Assembly (NCBI GenBank): GCA_043720875.1
Contig: JAYSRU010000055.1
Location: 1 to 17,755 of the forward strand
DNA: 17,755 bases
DNA from: JAYSRU01 sp043720875
GTDB taxonomy: Bacteria; Bacteroidota; Bacteroidia; Flavobacteriales_D; Crocinitomicaceae
Direction of reading: 5' to 3'
The first letter of the stretch is position 1. The number at the start of each line of letters is the position of its first letter. The notes under the pieces were generated by a model. That model was not told where the DNA came from, ran no database searches, and saw only the letters and a program-made list of their open reading frames with translations. The translations under genes were made by a program, and so were the position numbers. Below, one piece after another: positions 16,205 to 17,755 of this stretch.

Positions 16205-16212
16205 TATATTTG
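16205..16212 (+). promoter_or_regulatory. -7 element for the histidine kinase gene
   Basis: TATATTTG is a perfect TAnnTTTG match, ending 41 bases before the ATG at 16254, so the leader would be about 30-35 bases. A second, imperfect TTATTTTG lies at about 16229-16236. No clear -33 TTG is seen for either. Confidence 0.4.
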
Positions 16213-16253
16213 GTTCACGAAGATCTTTATTATTTTGATAATAACTACTTGTT

Positions 16254-17714
16254 ATGCAGCTACTTTCTAAATCACTGAGCTACTTACTTCGGGTTAAACC
16301 TGATCTCACCATAACGCAATCAAAAAGTGGGTTCAACGAATTAATCGGTTACAATCCTGAGGGTTTTTCTTTAAAAAAAATATTAAGCAGCCCAAACAGA
16401 GACTTGCAAACTATTGATGCATTCGACCAAGAAGCAGATTCGGTCGAATTCATTGCAGATTTCAAAAAAGTAGACGGCAATATTATCTCATTTAAGGCGG
16501 TCATTATACGTATAAATAATGAAGACGACTACCTACTGCACTTAAGAAACTACACCAATATGAAGCTGATGCGCAAGGATGTTATACGGAAAACCATCGC
16601 CATCGAACATTTAACAAAATCACGTATGATTCGTGACGGAAAACTGGAACAAGCCATAGATGAAATCCTTTTAACGGCAGCGCGTTCTTTAGGCGTTAGC
16701 CGCACCAACGCATGGCTATATAATTCCGACCACACTGAAATACAATGCATTGGATTATTTGACGCTCGTAATACCAAACAAACAGAGCAAGCAGCCTTGC
16801 CAAAAATTGCATCTCCCGGTTACTTTTCTCTCCTCGACCAAGCTAAAATTATTGTCTCTAACGATGCGCAAAATGATCCAAAAATAAGTGAGTTAAAAGA
16901 AGCTTACTTGCTGCCACTCAATATCCAAGCATTAATGGATGTGCCAATACGTATAGAAGGCACCATCATTGGTGTTTTGTGTGTAGAAAATACAGATGAT
17001 ACCAAAGCCTGGAGTTTACAAGAACAATTATTCGGACTCGTAATCGCTCAAATTATATCATTAGCCATAGAAACGAAAAACAAACATGAGGCTAATAAGT
17101 CACTACAATTATTTAACAAAGAACAAACCGTATTATTACAAGAAGTTCATCACCGCGTTAAAAATAACTTAAGCATTGTGAGTAGTTTACTAAACATGCA
17201 GGCTAATAAATGCAAAGACGAATATCACAGGTCGTTATTTAACGATAGCAAAAACAGAATCAACTCAATTGCATCTGTGCATGAAGTAATCTATAAATCC
17301 AACTCATTTGCGAACTTAAATTTGAAGGATTATATAGAAGAGATGCTATCTTATATCCAACAATCGTTTGGTACTAATAGTGCTATTCAAATCAACATTG
17401 ATTTAGAAAATATTATTGTTGATGTTACGCGCGCTATCCCCATCGCATTAATAATCAATGAAATTGTTACGAATTGCTATAAACACGCTTTTCCAAATAA
17501 CGCTTATGGAGTAATCACAGTGAGCCTTAAGAATGTTGACGGCACAATTAGTTTGATGATTAAAGATAACGGCATTGGTATTCAAACAAACTCGGACAAT
17601 TCATCGGATTCCATTGGTTTTGAAATTTTAGAGGGCTTGGTAGATCAAATAGATGGCAAATACTCGTTTAGCGTAAACAACGGAACCACCTTTACGCTTC
17701 AATTTGCTTGTTAA
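16254..17714 (+). CDS. Soluble sensor histidine kinase (PAS-like, GAF, HisKA_2, HATPase)
   Basis: The 486-residue protein has no signal peptide or membrane helix, so it senses in the cytosol. Residues 1-105 look like a PAS domain (SGFNELIGYNPEGFSLKKIL, then DYLLHLRNYTNMKLM). A helical linker leads to a GAF domain at about 125-272 (LEQAIDEILLTAARSLGVSR, LMDVPIRIEGTIIGVLCVEN). The HisKA_2 dimerisation helix follows, with LLQEVHHRVKNNLSIVSSLL (294-313) and the phosphoacceptor at His299 or His300. The ATPase domain has NEIVTNCYKHAF (402-413; N box), KDNGIGI (437-443; G1 box), the IGFEILEGLV segment (454-463) and GTTFTLQF at the end. All catalytic boxes are intact. No response regulator is adjacent in the 41 bases that follow, so its partner and signal are unknown. 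Confidence 0.92.
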   Translation: MQLLSKSLSYLLRVKPDLTITQSKSGFNELIGYNPEGFSLKKILSSPNRDLQTIDAFDQEADSVEFIADFKKVDGNIISFKAVIIRINNEDDYLLHLRNYTNMKLMRKDVIRKTIAIEHLTKSRMIRDGKLEQAIDEILLTAARSLGVSRTNAWLYNSDHTEIQCIGLFDARNTKQTEQAALPKIASPGYFSLLDQAKIIVSNDAQNDPKISELKEAYLLPLNIQALMDVPIRIEGTIIGVLCVENTDDTKAWSLQEQLFGLVIAQIISLAIETKNKHEANKSLQLFNKEQTVLLQEVHHRVKNNLSIVSSLLNMQANKCKDEYHRSLFNDSKNRINSIASVHEVIYKSNSFANLNLKDYIEEMLSYIQQSFGTNSAIQINIDLENIIVDVTRAIPIALIINEIVTNCYKHAFPNNAYGVITVSLKNVDGTISLMIKDNGIGIQTNSDNSSDSIGFEILEGLVDQIDGKYSFSVNNGTTFTLQFAC

Positions 17715-17755
17715 CACACGGGTATTCAATTCAACGTTAGCTTAGTCTAAAAAAT
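17715..17755 (+). other. Window end, no feature seen
   Basis: The 41 bases after the kinase stop hold no open gene start or convincing hairpin. What follows the kinase, including a possible response regulator, lies outside the window. Confidence 0.5.

Noticed and set aside
1..17755. Mobile elements, CRISPR arrays, defence or phage islands, toxin-antitoxin pairs
   Set aside because: No transposase, integrase, direct-repeat array, nuclease or small paired toxin gene is visible; the window is mostly core genes.

Overview
This AT-rich window reads as a chromosomal core region of a Bacteroidota bacterium, most likely in the Flavobacteriales; I cannot place it more finely. The grounds are Bacteroidota-type -7 promoter elements (TAnnTTTG) before several genes, almost no Shine-Dalgarno sequences, the small acidic IPExxxVDY-type protein directly before pyruvate kinase, a secreted multidomain protein with two lamin-tail domains and a FlgD-like C-terminus, and Bacteroidota-style RodA and PBP2. 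There are no rRNA or tRNA genes, insertion sequences, CRISPR arrays or phage genes that I can see.

Layout. Positions 1-722 (minus): YebC/PmpR-family regulator. Positions 821-3161 (plus): a small unknown acidic protein, the IPExxxVDY-type protein and pyruvate kinase (pyk), the last two probably cotranscribed. Positions 3180-4999 (minus): an ATGA-coupled pair of exported proteins of unknown function, a 387-residue protein ending in a roughly 15-residue G-[LV]-x-[IV] repeat and a 219-residue lipoprotein. Positions 5085-7649 (minus): an 854-residue secreted lamin-tail protein. Positions 7704-8690 (plus): aspartate-semialdehyde dehydrogenase (asd), divergent from the lamin-tail gene across 54 bases. 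Positions 8822-11488 (plus): a large AsmA-family envelope protein. Positions 11589-16168 (plus): a tight, overlapping mreC-mreD-mrdA(PBP2)-rodA cell-elongation operon with no mreB in front of it. Positions 16254-17714 (plus): a soluble PAS/GAF/HisKA_2-type histidine kinase without a partner regulator in view.

How the genes fit together. mreC, mreD, mrdA and rodA encode the membrane and periplasmic parts of the elongasome: RodA polymerises glycan, PBP2 crosslinks it, and MreC and MreD connect or regulate them. pyk and asd are housekeeping metabolism (end of glycolysis; entry to lysine, threonine, methionine and diaminopimelate synthesis). The AsmA protein, the lamin-tail protein and the repeat/lipoprotein pair are envelope or secreted proteins.

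I found no convincing previously undescribed system. The two observations most worth a look are (i) -7-like promoter elements lying only 3-5 bases before the start codon of five genes, which suggests leaderless or nearly leaderless transcripts, and (ii) the uncharacterised repeat-protein/lipoprotein pair. No gene-free stretch exceeds about 131 bases.
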